A DNA stretch of 64,000 bases, taken from contig NC_005042.1 of the NCBI RefSeq assembly GCF_000007925.1, forward strand, positions 1,674,001 through 1,738,000, in the 5' to 3' direction. This DNA comes from Prochlorococcus marinus subsp. marinus str. CCMP1375. Its GTDB lineage: Bacteria; Cyanobacteriota; Cyanobacteriia; PCC-6307; Cyanobiaceae. Below are positions 49,759-58,705 of this stretch, piece by piece; positions within the stretch are counted from its first letter, which is position 1, and each line of letters starts with the position of its first letter. Position numbers and translations under genes: made by a program. The notes beneath the pieces are model-generated. The model was not told the DNA's origin and made no database searches. It saw only the letters and a program-made list of their open reading frames with translations.

Positions 49759-50412
49759 TTGATTAACGCCTACTCTTTTATACTTATTAGTGGTTGGTTG
49801 ATTATTGTTCTATCCACTAGTTATTTTTGCAATAAATTATTTCCTGAAGAAAAAGAATTAAGTCGTAAAATTGTTCATATGGGAAGTGGTCCTATCATCC
49901 CATTAGCTTACTGGCTAAATATATCTGCCCAAATTGCAATCCCTATTGCAAGTGTAATTACACTTGCACTATTGATCAATTATCGTTTTAAGTTACTAAC
50001 CTCAATAGAAAATATAGAGCGAAAAAGTTTTGGGACAATTGCATATGGAATAAGTATCACATTATTACTTATTTTATTTTGGACTGACAACCCTTCCGCA
50101 GTCATATCAGGTGTCCTTGTAATGGCATTTGGAGATGGCTTGGCAGGCTTCATAGGTCGAAAAGTCAAATCGCCTCAATGGATTCTATTTGGTCAACGAA
50201 AATCACTAATAGGAACATTAACTATGGGTTTCGTTTCCGCACTAATTTTAACAATAGTCAATCAATCAACAGCTATGCAGTTGGGTCCTATAGCTATACT
50301 TTCGATTACATCTATTGCTGTTGCATTAGAACAAGTGAGTACTTTAGGAATAGATAATATTACGGTTCCAATTGGCGTAGCCTTAAGTTGGCAAATAATG
50401 TCATTTAGATAA
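49759..50412 (+). CDS. Polyprenol/phytol kinase-like membrane protein (SEC59/VTE5 family)
   Basis: The 217 residues form about six membrane helices. The blocks RKIVHMGSGPIIPLAYW, ERKSFGTIAYGIS, MAFGDGLAGFIGRKV and FGQRKSLIGTLTMGFVSAL are characteristic of CTP-dependent dolichol/phytol kinases (phosphatidate cytidylyltransferase-like fold). Phytol salvage to tocopherol or chlorophyll would be a reasonable role, but that is by family only. The start is TTG at 49759, eight bases after the sigma gene stop, and no in-frame ATG precedes the conserved helix. Confidence 0.75.
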   Translation: MINAYSFILISGWLIIVLSTSYFCNKLFPEEKELSRKIVHMGSGPIIPLAYWLNISAQIAIPIASVITLALLINYRFKLLTSIENIERKSFGTIAYGISITLLLILFWTDNPSAVISGVLVMAFGDGLAGFIGRKVKSPQWILFGQRKSLIGTLTMGFVSALILTIVNQSTAMQLGPIAILSITSIAVALEQVSTLGIDNITVPIGVALSWQIMSFR

Positions 50413-50417
50413 ATTGC

Positions 50418-51491
50418 TTAAAAAGTAACAGCATCAGCAAGTTGCTCAAACAAAGTTTCTGTCGTCTTCAAATCTATACAGGCATCTGTAATACTTTTTC
50501 CATAAATCAATGTTGATAAGTCCTTAGTTAATTTTTGATTACCTTCAACCAAATGGCTCTCAAGCATCACTCCCATGACATTAGACGAACCTTCTTTAAC
50601 CTGCTTAGCAACCTCTTTCAAGACAATACCTTGTTTTCGAAAATCCTTATCTGAGTTACCGTGACTACAGTCAACCATCACTTTACTTTTTGAGCCTGAT
50701 TGTAGAAGTTCTTGAGCAACTTTTTGCACTGATTCCAGATGATAATTAGTACCACTACTTCCCCCTCTCAAAACAAGATGACCATCAGGGTTGCCTGTCG
50801 TACTAATAATAGATGCATGGCCTTCATGATTAATACCTAGAAAATGATGAGGCTTTGAAGCTGCTTTCATAGCATTAATAGCAATAGCAATAGTCCCATC
50901 TGTTCCATTCTTATATCCTATTGGCATAGATAATCCGGAAGCCATTTCTCTATGAGTTTGACTCTCAGTCGTTCTTGCCCCAATTGCAGTCCAACTAATT
51001 AAATCAGCTATATATTGAGGAACAACAGGATCTAAAAGCTCAGTTGCTGTTGGAATACCTAAATTTGCTAAATCTAGAAGCAAAGATCTCGCTCTTCTTA
51101 AACCAGTATTAATGTCATAAGACCCATCAAGATGAGGATCATTAATGAGACCCTTCCAACCAGTAGTTGTCCTAGGTTTTTCAAAATAAACTCTCATTAC
51201 AATTTCGAGTTGCTTAGAAAATTTTTCTCTTAGCGGAAGCAGCTGATTTGCATAATCTTTGGCAGCAGCAATATCATGAATTGAACAAGGGCCAACAATT
51301 ACCAATAATCGTGAATCTGATCCTGCCAGAATTGCTTGTATTGTTTTTCTTGTCTTAGAAACAATGGTTGAAGAGTGATGATCTAATGGCAAATCCTTGT
51401 GAAGGGAAGCTGGAGGGACTAATGGCCTAGTCTCAACAACGTGTAGATCGGAAGTTTTATCAGATATCTGAAAATTCGTTGAAAAGGTCAT
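50418..51491 (-). CDS. aroG: 3-deoxy-7-phosphoheptulonate synthase, type I
   Basis: This is the first enzyme of the shikimate pathway, condensing phosphoenolpyruvate with erythrose 4-phosphate. The 357-residue protein has LLVIVGPCSIHD, RVYFEKPRTTTGWKGLINDPHLDGSYDI, GARTTESQTHREMASGLSMPIGYKNGTDG and MVDCSHGNS, the signatures of the AroF/G/H class. Which amino acid inhibits it cannot be read safely. It converges with the phytol kinase-like gene (five bases apart). Confidence 0.95.
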   Translation of the reverse strand: MTFSTNFQISDKTSDLHVVETRPLVPPASLHKDLPLDHHSSTIVSKTRKTIQAILAGSDSRLLVIVGPCSIHDIAAAKDYANQLLPLREKFSKQLEIVMRVYFEKPRTTTGWKGLINDPHLDGSYDINTGLRRARSLLLDLANLGIPTATELLDPVVPQYIADLISWTAIGARTTESQTHREMASGLSMPIGYKNGTDGTIAIAINAMKAASKPHHFLGINHEGHASIISTTGNPDGHLVLRGGSSGTNYHLESVQKVAQELLQSGSKSKVMVDCSHGNSDKDFRKQGIVLKEVAKQVKEGSSNVMGVMLESHLVEGNQKLTKDLSTLIYGKSITDACIDLKTTETLFEQLADAVTF

Positions 51492-51633
51492 TATCCCTTC
51501 CTCATTAGTACAGATTTCAAGAAACTAAAAATTAAATACATTACGAACTTGCAGTTCTGCATCTATCTAGAATCAAAGTTAGATTATATAAAAACACAAT
51601 AAGTTAAAAATCTAGGCTTTGAAAGAAACTGGA

Positions 51634-54234
51634 ATGAACAAAATGCTGAAAAATTATCATGAAGAAGCTTTAAAAAGGCAGCACAAATGTATTCCTCCTC
51701 TCCCTTTAGATCATGAACAAACTCATGAACTCACGAAATTACTTGAAAAACCACCATCAGAGACAGATGCAGAATTTTTATTAGACCTTCTCGAAAATCG
51801 TATTCCACCTGGTGTTGACAAAGCATCCTATATAAAAGCCTCTTGGCTTAGCTCAGTAGCTCAAAAAGCAATTATCAGCCCACTTGTAAGTCCTGCTAAG
51901 GCAACTCAGCTTTTAGGAACAATGATGGGTGGCTATAACGTTTCGGCGCTTCTAGAAATCTTGAAGAATAAAGATCAAGAACTAGCAAATATTGCTGCTG
52001 AGAGTTTAAGTAACACACTTTTAATTTATGACGCTTTAAATGACGTAATGGAGTTAGCAAAAAGCAATGCTTTTGCTAAAAAAATTATAGACAGTTGGGC
52101 AAATGCAGAATGGTTTACTCGAAGGGCAAAATTGCAAAGCAAAATCATTGTCACTGTGTTTAAAGTCTCAGGGGAAACAAATACAGACGATCTATCTCCT
52201 GCTACTCATGCAACAACACGACCTGACATTCCGCTTCATGCACTAGCAATGCTTGAAACAAGAGATCCTGAAGGTCTTAAAACAATTACTTCTCTTAAAA
52301 AGAAAGGACACTCTATTGCTTATGTAGGAGATGTTGTAGGAACAGGTAGCTCTCGAAAATCAGCCATTAACTCTGTTCTATGGCATATAGGTGAAGATAT
52401 TCCTTATGTTCCCAATAAACGCTCAGGTGGAATAATTCTTGGAGGCAAAATCGCACCTATTTTTTTCAATACTGCTGAAGATTCAGGTGCTTTACCTATT
52501 GAGTGTGACGTCAGCAAATTAAGAACTGGTGATGTAATTACAATCCATCCTTATGAAGGTAAAATTGAAAGGTATGAAAATGGAGAAAATATTGCATCAT
52601 TCGAATTAAAACCATCAACAATTTTAGATGAAATTCAAGCAGGAGGGCGTATCCCACTACTCATAGGTAGAGCTTTAACTGACAAAGTGAGAGAAAAACT
52701 CGGCTTAGAGCCAATAGATATCTTTATTCGTCCTGGAAAACAGACAGATAACTGCCATGGATTTACACAAGCTCAGAAAATTGTTGGCAAAGCTTGTGGC
52801 CTAAAGGGAATTGAGCCAGGTACAAGTTGTACTCCTGTAATTACAACAGTAGGAAGTCAAGATACAACAGGGCCAATGACAAGAGATGAGATGAAAGAGC
52901 TCGCATGTCTTGGTTTTTCAGCTGATCTAGTTATGCAGAGCTTTTGTCATACCGCAGCATATCCAAAACCAGTAGACATTCAAACCCACAAAGAATTACC
53001 TGATTTCTTTGCAGAAAGAGGAGGAGTAGCACTCAAACCTGGAGATGGAATTATTCATAGCTGGCTTAATAGAATGCTATTACCAGATACAGTAGGTACA
53101 GGAGGTGATAGTCATACTCGTTTCCCTCTAGGCATTTCTTTCCCTGGAGGATCTGGTGTAGTTGCCTTTGCCGCTGCAATTGGTGCAATGCCATTGGATA
53201 TGCCGGAATCAGTCTTAGTGAAATTTAAAGGCTCTTTACAACCAGGCATTACATTACGAGATGTCGTTAATGCAATTCCTCTCATAGCAATTCAAAAAGG
53301 ATTACTAACAGTCTCGAAAGAAAACAAAATTAATATTTTCAACGGCAAAATTATGGAAATAGAAGGGTTACCGAATCTCAAACTAGAACAAGCATTCGAA
53401 CTTACAGATGCAAGTGCAGAAAGGTCATGCGCTGGATGCACTATTCAACTATCAAAAGAGACAATATCAGAATATCTGCGTAGCAATATTTCGCTATTAA
53501 AAAACATGATGGCTCGAGGTTACAAAGATGCTCGAACACTTAATAGACGTATTAATGAGATGGAGAAATGGTTAAAAAAACCAAAATTATTAAAAGCGGA
53601 TCTCAATGCAATTTATTCTGATCAAATCGAGATCAATCTTGATGAACTATATGAACCAGTTTTAGCATGTCCAAATGATCCTGATAATGTAAAACTCCTT
53701 AGTAAAGAGGCAGGTCAAGCAATCCAAGAAGTATTTATTGGCTCATGTATGACTAATATTGGACATTATCGAGCTGCAGCAAAGATTCTAGAAAATGCAG
53801 GAGTCATTAAAGCAAGATTATGGATTTGTCCACCTACACGTATGGACGAAGAAATACTAAAAGAAGAAGGTTATTACAAAATATTTGAAAAAGCTGGTAG
53901 TCGAATGGAACTACCAGGTTGTTCTCTTTGCATGGGTAATCAAGCAAGGGTGGAAGATAACACAACAGTATTCTCAACGAGCACAAGAAATTTCAACAAT
54001 AGACTAGGTAAAGGTGCACAAGTTTATTTAGGTAGTGCAGAATTAGCGGCAGTTTGCGCCTTACTAGGTCGTATACCAACATTGAATGAATATAAAACTA
54101 TAGCGGCAGAGAAAATAAATCCACTCTCTGATGAACTATATCGTTATCTAAATTTCAATGAGATTGATAACTTTGAAGAAAAAGGAAAAATTATTAGCGA
54201 AGATGCGCTCGAAAAACTTATAAAGGCTACATAA
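51634..54234 (+). CDS. acnB: Aconitate hydratase B
   Basis: AcnB interconverts citrate and isocitrate through a [4Fe-4S] cluster. The 866-residue enzyme keeps the bacterial AcnB domain order: HEAT-like domain (NIAAESLSNTLLIYDAL), then the swivel domain (DDLSPATHA, VVGTGSSRKSAINSV) ahead of the catalytic domains. Cluster cysteines lie in FIGSCMTNIGHYRA and LPGCSLCMGNQARV. The open frame reaches a TTG at 51619; ATG codons occur at 51634 and 51643. The region MLKNYHEEALKRQ looks like the E. coli N-terminus, so the shorter forms are favoured. The next gene starts on the base after the stop. Confidence 0.95.
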   Translation: MNKMLKNYHEEALKRQHKCIPPLPLDHEQTHELTKLLEKPPSETDAEFLLDLLENRIPPGVDKASYIKASWLSSVAQKAIISPLVSPAKATQLLGTMMGGYNVSALLEILKNKDQELANIAAESLSNTLLIYDALNDVMELAKSNAFAKKIIDSWANAEWFTRRAKLQSKIIVTVFKVSGETNTDDLSPATHATTRPDIPLHALAMLETRDPEGLKTITSLKKKGHSIAYVGDVVGTGSSRKSAINSVLWHIGEDIPYVPNKRSGGIILGGKIAPIFFNTAEDSGALPIECDVSKLRTGDVITIHPYEGKIERYENGENIASFELKPSTILDEIQAGGRIPLLIGRALTDKVREKLGLEPIDIFIRPGKQTDNCHGFTQAQKIVGKACGLKGIEPGTSCTPVITTVGSQDTTGPMTRDEMKELACLGFSADLVMQSFCHTAAYPKPVDIQTHKELPDFFAERGGVALKPGDGIIHSWLNRMLLPDTVGTGGDSHTRFPLGISFPGGSGVVAFAAAIGAMPLDMPESVLVKFKGSLQPGITLRDVVNAIPLIAIQKGLLTVSKENKINIFNGKIMEIEGLPNLKLEQAFELTDASAERSCAGCTIQLSKETISEYLRSNISLLKNMMARGYKDARTLNRRINEMEKWLKKPKLLKADLNAIYSDQIEINLDELYEPVLACPNDPDNVKLLSKEAGQAIQEVFIGSCMTNIGHYRAAAKILENAGVIKARLWICPPTRMDEEILKEEGYYKIFEKAGSRMELPGCSLCMGNQARVEDNTTVFSTSTRNFNNRLGKGAQVYLGSAELAAVCALLGRIPTLNEYKTIAAEKINPLSDELYRYLNFNEIDNFEEKGKIISEDALEKLIKAT

Positions 54235-55638
54235 ATGAAGAAAGTTAATGAAATAAGTATACGACTTAAACAAAGTTACTCCAGTCATAGTATTCGTAAT
54301 TTATTACGTCAGCGATGGTTTGTAGTCGTCTTGGCATTAGGTTTAACAGGCCTAGGTGCAGCATTAACCGGTGTCCTCTTTAAAGAAGGTATTTATCTTT
54401 TAGATAATTGGCGACTAAACCTTCTTAAAATGCAGCCAGCATGGCTGATCTTGCCTGCTTTAGGAGGAATAGGCGGGCTATTATCTGGAACACTAATCTC
54501 CAAATTATCTCCTGCAGCAGGAGGTTCAGGTGTAACTCATATCATGGCTTTTTTACGTCATAGAAAAGTGCCCATGGGGTTAAGAGTTGGAATAATCAAA
54601 TTAATGGCAGGAATAATATCTATAGGAAGTGGTTTTCCACTTGGCCCTGAAGGCCCCGCAGTACAGATGGGAGGTTCTGTTGCATGGAAAATGGCGCAAT
54701 GGTTAAACGCTCCTATAGCCTTTAGACGTGTAATCGTTGCTGCAGGAGGGGGTGCAGGTATCGCAGCAATATTTAGTGCACCAATAGGCGGCTTCATTTA
54801 TACAATGGAGGAATTACTACACTCAGCACGACCTGTAATTCTTCTACTCGTTGTTATCACAACCTTTTGGGCTGATACATGGGCTGATGTCTTACAAGCA
54901 ATTGGATTAAATGGCCATACTGGTGGATTTGATCAAACTCTTGGTTTTCAAATTGAACGTGAATATACCCCTTTAATACATTTTCTCCCAATAGACCTTG
55001 GATATTTAATAGCTCTAGGAATAATAGTAGGTGTTTTAGCAGAACTCTATTGTAAATATGTCCTAATAATGCAACGTAAAGGAAATCAATGGTTTAAAAA
55101 TAAACTTATTCTAAGAATGTCAATTAGTGGGGTAATACTAGGAATTGTTTATTCCTTTTTACCAGAAGAATTTCACCATGTAGGAGAACTACAAAATTTA
55201 ATTGCTATTGGCAATGCAAATATTTATTTATCTTTAGGTACATTTGTCGTTTTATTCTTTACCACAGGACTCGCTGCTGCTTCAAAAGCACCTGGAGGGC
55301 TATTTTTCCCAATGCTCACACTTGGAGGGTGTATTGGATCAGCATGTGGAACGTGGGTCGCAACCTTAACTGGACATGTGCCAAGCACATACATCTTTGC
55401 AGGGATGGGAGCATTTGTTGCTAGTTGCTCAAGAACACCAATTACAGCAATGTTTTTAGCATTTGCGCTGACAAAAGATCTTTTAATGCTAAAACCAGTC
55501 TTAGTGGCTTGTATTACCAGCTTTTTAGTCGCTCAACTCATTAATGAAAAATCAATCTATGAAAGACAAATCGAAATGGAGTTAAATGAACCAACAGAAG
55601 TAGAAAATTCTGAATTATCTCTTCCTCCCCCTAACTAA
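54235..55638 (+). CDS. ClC-type chloride channel/H+-Cl- exchanger
   Basis: A 467-residue protein with the usual hydrophobic helices of a ClC. Selectivity motifs are AGGSGVTHI (GSGIP position), GPEGPAVQMGG with the gating glutamate, and GGLFFPMLTLGG. The proton-relay glutamate position is MEELLHSARP. Both glutamates suggest an exchanger rather than a channel. The ATG is directly adjacent to the acnB stop (TAAATG), and a radical SAM gene begins about two bases after its own stop. No CBS domains are present. Confidence 0.93.
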   Translation: MKKVNEISIRLKQSYSSHSIRNLLRQRWFVVVLALGLTGLGAALTGVLFKEGIYLLDNWRLNLLKMQPAWLILPALGGIGGLLSGTLISKLSPAAGGSGVTHIMAFLRHRKVPMGLRVGIIKLMAGIISIGSGFPLGPEGPAVQMGGSVAWKMAQWLNAPIAFRRVIVAAGGGAGIAAIFSAPIGGFIYTMEELLHSARPVILLLVVITTFWADTWADVLQAIGLNGHTGGFDQTLGFQIEREYTPLIHFLPIDLGYLIALGIIVGVLAELYCKYVLIMQRKGNQWFKNKLILRMSISGVILGIVYSFLPEEFHHVGELQNLIAIGNANIYLSLGTFVVLFFTTGLAAASKAPGGLFFPMLTLGGCIGSACGTWVATLTGHVPSTYIFAGMGAFVASCSRTPITAMFLAFALTKDLLMLKPVLVACITSFLVAQLINEKSIYERQIEMELNEPTEVENSELSLPPPN

Positions 55639-55640
55639 CA

Positions 55641-57257
55641 CTGAACAAAGAAACCCTTCTTTTTAAACCAAATGTTCCTAAGCATGATGCACTTAGGACA
55701 ACATTGGCTTTCCCAAACACATATTCTGTAGGTATTACGAGTCTTGGATTTCAAATCATCTGGGCAACTCTTGCTCAAAGAATAGATATAGATGTCAGAC
55801 GACAGTTTACTGACCAAGAAGATGCACCTCATCGGAGAAATGATTTATTTGGATTTTCTCTAAGCTGGGAATTAGACGGACCAGTACTTCTTGATCTACT
55901 AGAAAAAAATAAGATTCCTATTTGGAGCCAAAAACGTTCAGAAAATGATCCAATTGTTTTTGGTGGCGGGCAAGTTCTTACAGCAAACCCGGAACCATTC
56001 GCTCCTTTTTTAGACGTAGTTCTGCTGGGTGACGGAGAAAACTTATTGCCAGCCTTTATTAATACAATTCAAGAAAAAAAAGACTTATCTCGTACTGAAA
56101 AATTAAAAGCACTAGCTCAGGTACCAGGAATATATGTACCAATTTTTTATCAACCTCAATACAATTGCAGTGGTGAATTAATAGGCATCACACCAACTTC
56201 TCCAGATATCCCATCAAAAATTTCAAAACAAACTTGGAAAAAAAATATTTTAAGTCACTCAACTGTTATTACACCTGAAGCAGCATGGCCAAATATACAC
56301 ATGATCGAAGTGGTTCGTAGCTGTCCAGAACTTTGTCGATTCTGTTTAGCAAGTTACTTAAATCTACCATTTCGAAATTCATCGCTAGAAGCAGGTCTTA
56401 TTCCAGCTGTAGAAAAAGGATTTGCTATCACAAAACGAATAGGGTTGTTAGGTGCATCAATCAGTCAACACCCAGAATTTGAAGACTTATTAAATTGGCT
56501 CAACAAAGATCGTTTTGAAGATATGAGACTTAGTTTAAGTTCTGTTCGAGCAACAACAGTTAATTTAAAAATGACTCAGTTACTTTCTCGACGTAATAGT
56601 AAGTCAATCACAATTGCCATTGAAAGTGGAAGTGAGAAGCTCAGACAAGTAATTAACAAAAAACTTGCCGAAGAAGAAATTTTTGCTGCAGCAAGATATG
56701 CAAAAGAAGGAGGGCTAAAAAGTATGAAACTCTACGGAATGGTTGGATTACCAACAGAAAATGAAGATGATATTCAAGCAAGCGTAGATTTACTACTAAA
56801 AATCAAACAAAGAAACTCGGGTCTTCGCCTAACATTTGGAGTAAGTACATTTGTGCCTAAAGCTCATACACCCTTTCAGTGGTTTGGTCTTCGTAAAGAA
56901 AGTAAAAAAAGACTAAAAAAACTTGCTAAACAATTAAAGCCTAATGGCATAGATTTTCGACCTGAAAGCTACGGATGGAGCGTAATTCAAACACTTATAT
57001 CAAGAAGTGATAGACGATTGGCTAATGTAATTGCTTTAGTTCGAGGGTCAAACAATAGCCTAGGGGGATGGAAAAAAGCATATAAAACAATCCAAGACAC
57101 AAGCTTACCAAATATATCTAATCAACAACTTCCGCATTGGGAACAAGTCATTAACAATGAGTGGAGCATAGATCAAGCTTTACCTTGGATGCATATTGAA
57201 GGCCCACTAACATTCGAACAACTCATCAAACATCAAGAACACGCTCTGATTCCTTAG
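55641..57257 (+). CDS. Radical SAM protein with N-terminal B12-binding-like domain, probable CTG start
   Basis: The cluster motif CX3CX2C is in RSCPELCRFCLASYL. FGGGQVLTANPEPFAPFLDVVLLGDGE and the AFPNTYSVGITSLGFQIIWATLAQR start are typical of the TIGR03960-like class of radical SAM proteins of unknown reaction. The first TTG in frame (55704) falls inside the conserved start. The open frame continues back to the stop of the ClC gene, encoding NKETLLFKPNVPKHDALRTT with no ATG, GTG or TTG. CTG at 55641, two bases after that stop, is the only reasonable initiator, although no Shine-Dalgarno site is seen. With this start the protein is 538 residues. The 3' end overlaps the converging next gene by 32 bases. 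Confidence 0.82.
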   Translation: MNKETLLFKPNVPKHDALRTTLAFPNTYSVGITSLGFQIIWATLAQRIDIDVRRQFTDQEDAPHRRNDLFGFSLSWELDGPVLLDLLEKNKIPIWSQKRSENDPIVFGGGQVLTANPEPFAPFLDVVLLGDGENLLPAFINTIQEKKDLSRTEKLKALAQVPGIYVPIFYQPQYNCSGELIGITPTSPDIPSKISKQTWKKNILSHSTVITPEAAWPNIHMIEVVRSCPELCRFCLASYLNLPFRNSSLEAGLIPAVEKGFAITKRIGLLGASISQHPEFEDLLNWLNKDRFEDMRLSLSSVRATTVNLKMTQLLSRRNSKSITIAIESGSEKLRQVINKKLAEEEIFAAARYAKEGGLKSMKLYGMVGLPTENEDDIQASVDLLLKIKQRNSGLRLTFGVSTFVPKAHTPFQWFGLRKESKKRLKKLAKQLKPNGIDFRPESYGWSVIQTLISRSDRRLANVIALVRGSNNSLGGWKKAYKTIQDTSLPNISNQQLPHWEQVINNEWSIDQALPWMHIEGPLTFEQLIKHQEHALIP

Positions 57258-58521
57258 AAGCAATCAAACACCGTAATCCAGATAAAAATATCCATCCTGC
57301 CAGATTAATACGACTATCAAACATAGGAATATCTGCACCATGAATAAATATCAGAGTAAAAGTTGAAGCCCACCATGCTCGATCAAACAAATTAATTCCG
57401 AAAGTATGCTGCTTAAAAAAGCAACACCTAAAAGAAATAATTAATAATAAAAGAATCATACAAACAAGCAATATTGCTACTGGCAAACCATGAGCAACTG
57501 TTAGTTCAAGGGGCAAATTATGCGCATGCCCATGCCAAATTCCCTGTCTAAGTGGATAAAGTACAGAAAACGCTGCAGCACCATATCCAAACCATGGTTT
57601 TTGATAAAATAATGCGATAGCATCTTTCCATTGAAATATTCTTGTAGCCTCTATTGGCCTATCAGTAGCAAATTGAAGATCAGTTAAACGACTCCACAAT
57701 CCTTCAGGAACAATTTTTCTAGCAATAAACTGTATCTCCGTAGGAACAAATGGAAGTACAGATAACAATACTGGAAACAGCGATAGAGCCATTAAAGGGA
57801 GAACCCAAAACCAAGTAGCAGTTCCTAAAACAAAAGGCATAGATAAAAACATACTTGCCCAAGCATTTCTAGAATTAGTTAATACCAACGAAATAGCTAT
57901 GAATAAGAGAACAAGAAAAGCTGCGCTTCTCTTTGTCCAATTCATAGAAGGCTGCACTAAAGTAGCCAAGGCGATTGGCCAAACTAATGCCAACCAAGCC
58001 CCTGCAATATTTGCGTAATTGAAAAGACCTGATAAACGACCAGTTGGCTGACCTCCTGGTTCAATAAACCAAATAATTAAACCATTGAGAAACTGCCATG
58101 GCCCTTCCAAGCCAAACCAAAGCTGCCCTATCCCTGAAAACACAACAGGAATAGTGCCAACAAGTAACAAAAGAGCACATCGCCTTCTAGCAACAGCTGT
58201 TAAGACATAAGGCTGAAAAGCCCAAAAACACCAAAAGAATGGAAGCCAATTAGCCAATCCAACCCAAGCAAGCCAGCCAGAAAACGCTCGCACACTACCA
58301 GCCAACATTAAGAAGGAAGCAATCAATAAGGGATAATTCCATTTATCTTTCAAGCAAAGATTGAACCTTTTTCTACTGCCAAGAACAACTGCTATAACAA
58401 AAAATATTCCAGAAATAAAAGCACTTGACGCTAAAAATAAAAGTCCAATTTGAAAACATATCCATCCTGATAGATTGGTTTTCAAAGGCTTTGAATTAGC
58501 AAGCCAATGCAAAAAGTTCAT
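57226..58521 (-). CDS. O-antigen ligase family membrane protein
   Basis: The 431-residue protein has about eleven hydrophobic helices and a large periplasmic loop with YQKPWFGYGAAAFSVLYPLRQGIWHGHAHNLPLELTVAHGLP, the Wzy_C/WaaL signature (HAHN motif). Members join O-antigen to lipid A or polymerise polysaccharide; some cyanobacterial members were once described as bicarbonate transporters (IctB). The role here is unresolved. It ends 32 bases inside the preceding radical SAM gene on the opposite strand. Confidence 0.85.
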   Translation of the reverse strand: MNFLHWLANSKPLKTNLSGWICFQIGLLFLASSAFISGIFFVIAVVLGSRKRFNLCLKDKWNYPLLIASFLMLAGSVRAFSGWLAWVGLANWLPFFWCFWAFQPYVLTAVARRRCALLLLVGTIPVVFSGIGQLWFGLEGPWQFLNGLIIWFIEPGGQPTGRLSGLFNYANIAGAWLALVWPIALATLVQPSMNWTKRSAAFLVLLFIAISLVLTNSRNAWASMFLSMPFVLGTATWFWVLPLMALSLFPVLLSVLPFVPTEIQFIARKIVPEGLWSRLTDLQFATDRPIEATRIFQWKDAIALFYQKPWFGYGAAAFSVLYPLRQGIWHGHAHNLPLELTVAHGLPVAILLVCMILLLLIISFRCCFFKQHTFGINLFDRAWWASTFTLIFIHGADIPMFDSRINLAGWIFLSGLRCLIASKESERVLDV

Positions 58522-58705
58522 GCAAGAATAATAGGAAAGCGTTCAGGAAAAATCCATCCTGACAATTAACAAGTAGAGTCAGGCTGATCAGAGTAGATGA
58601 ACTACAAAGTTAAAGTTGTAAAAGCCAAATACTCAAAAATCCTTCATTATCTCTTTATAACAACTAATACCTCTTTCAACGCCAACAATTCATAGGGATT
58701 TAAAC

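Noticed and set aside
58543-58562. TCAGGA/TCCTGA inverted repeat before the ThiO-like gene
   Set aside because: Only six pairs with an eight-base loop; too weak and too far from the start to support a call.
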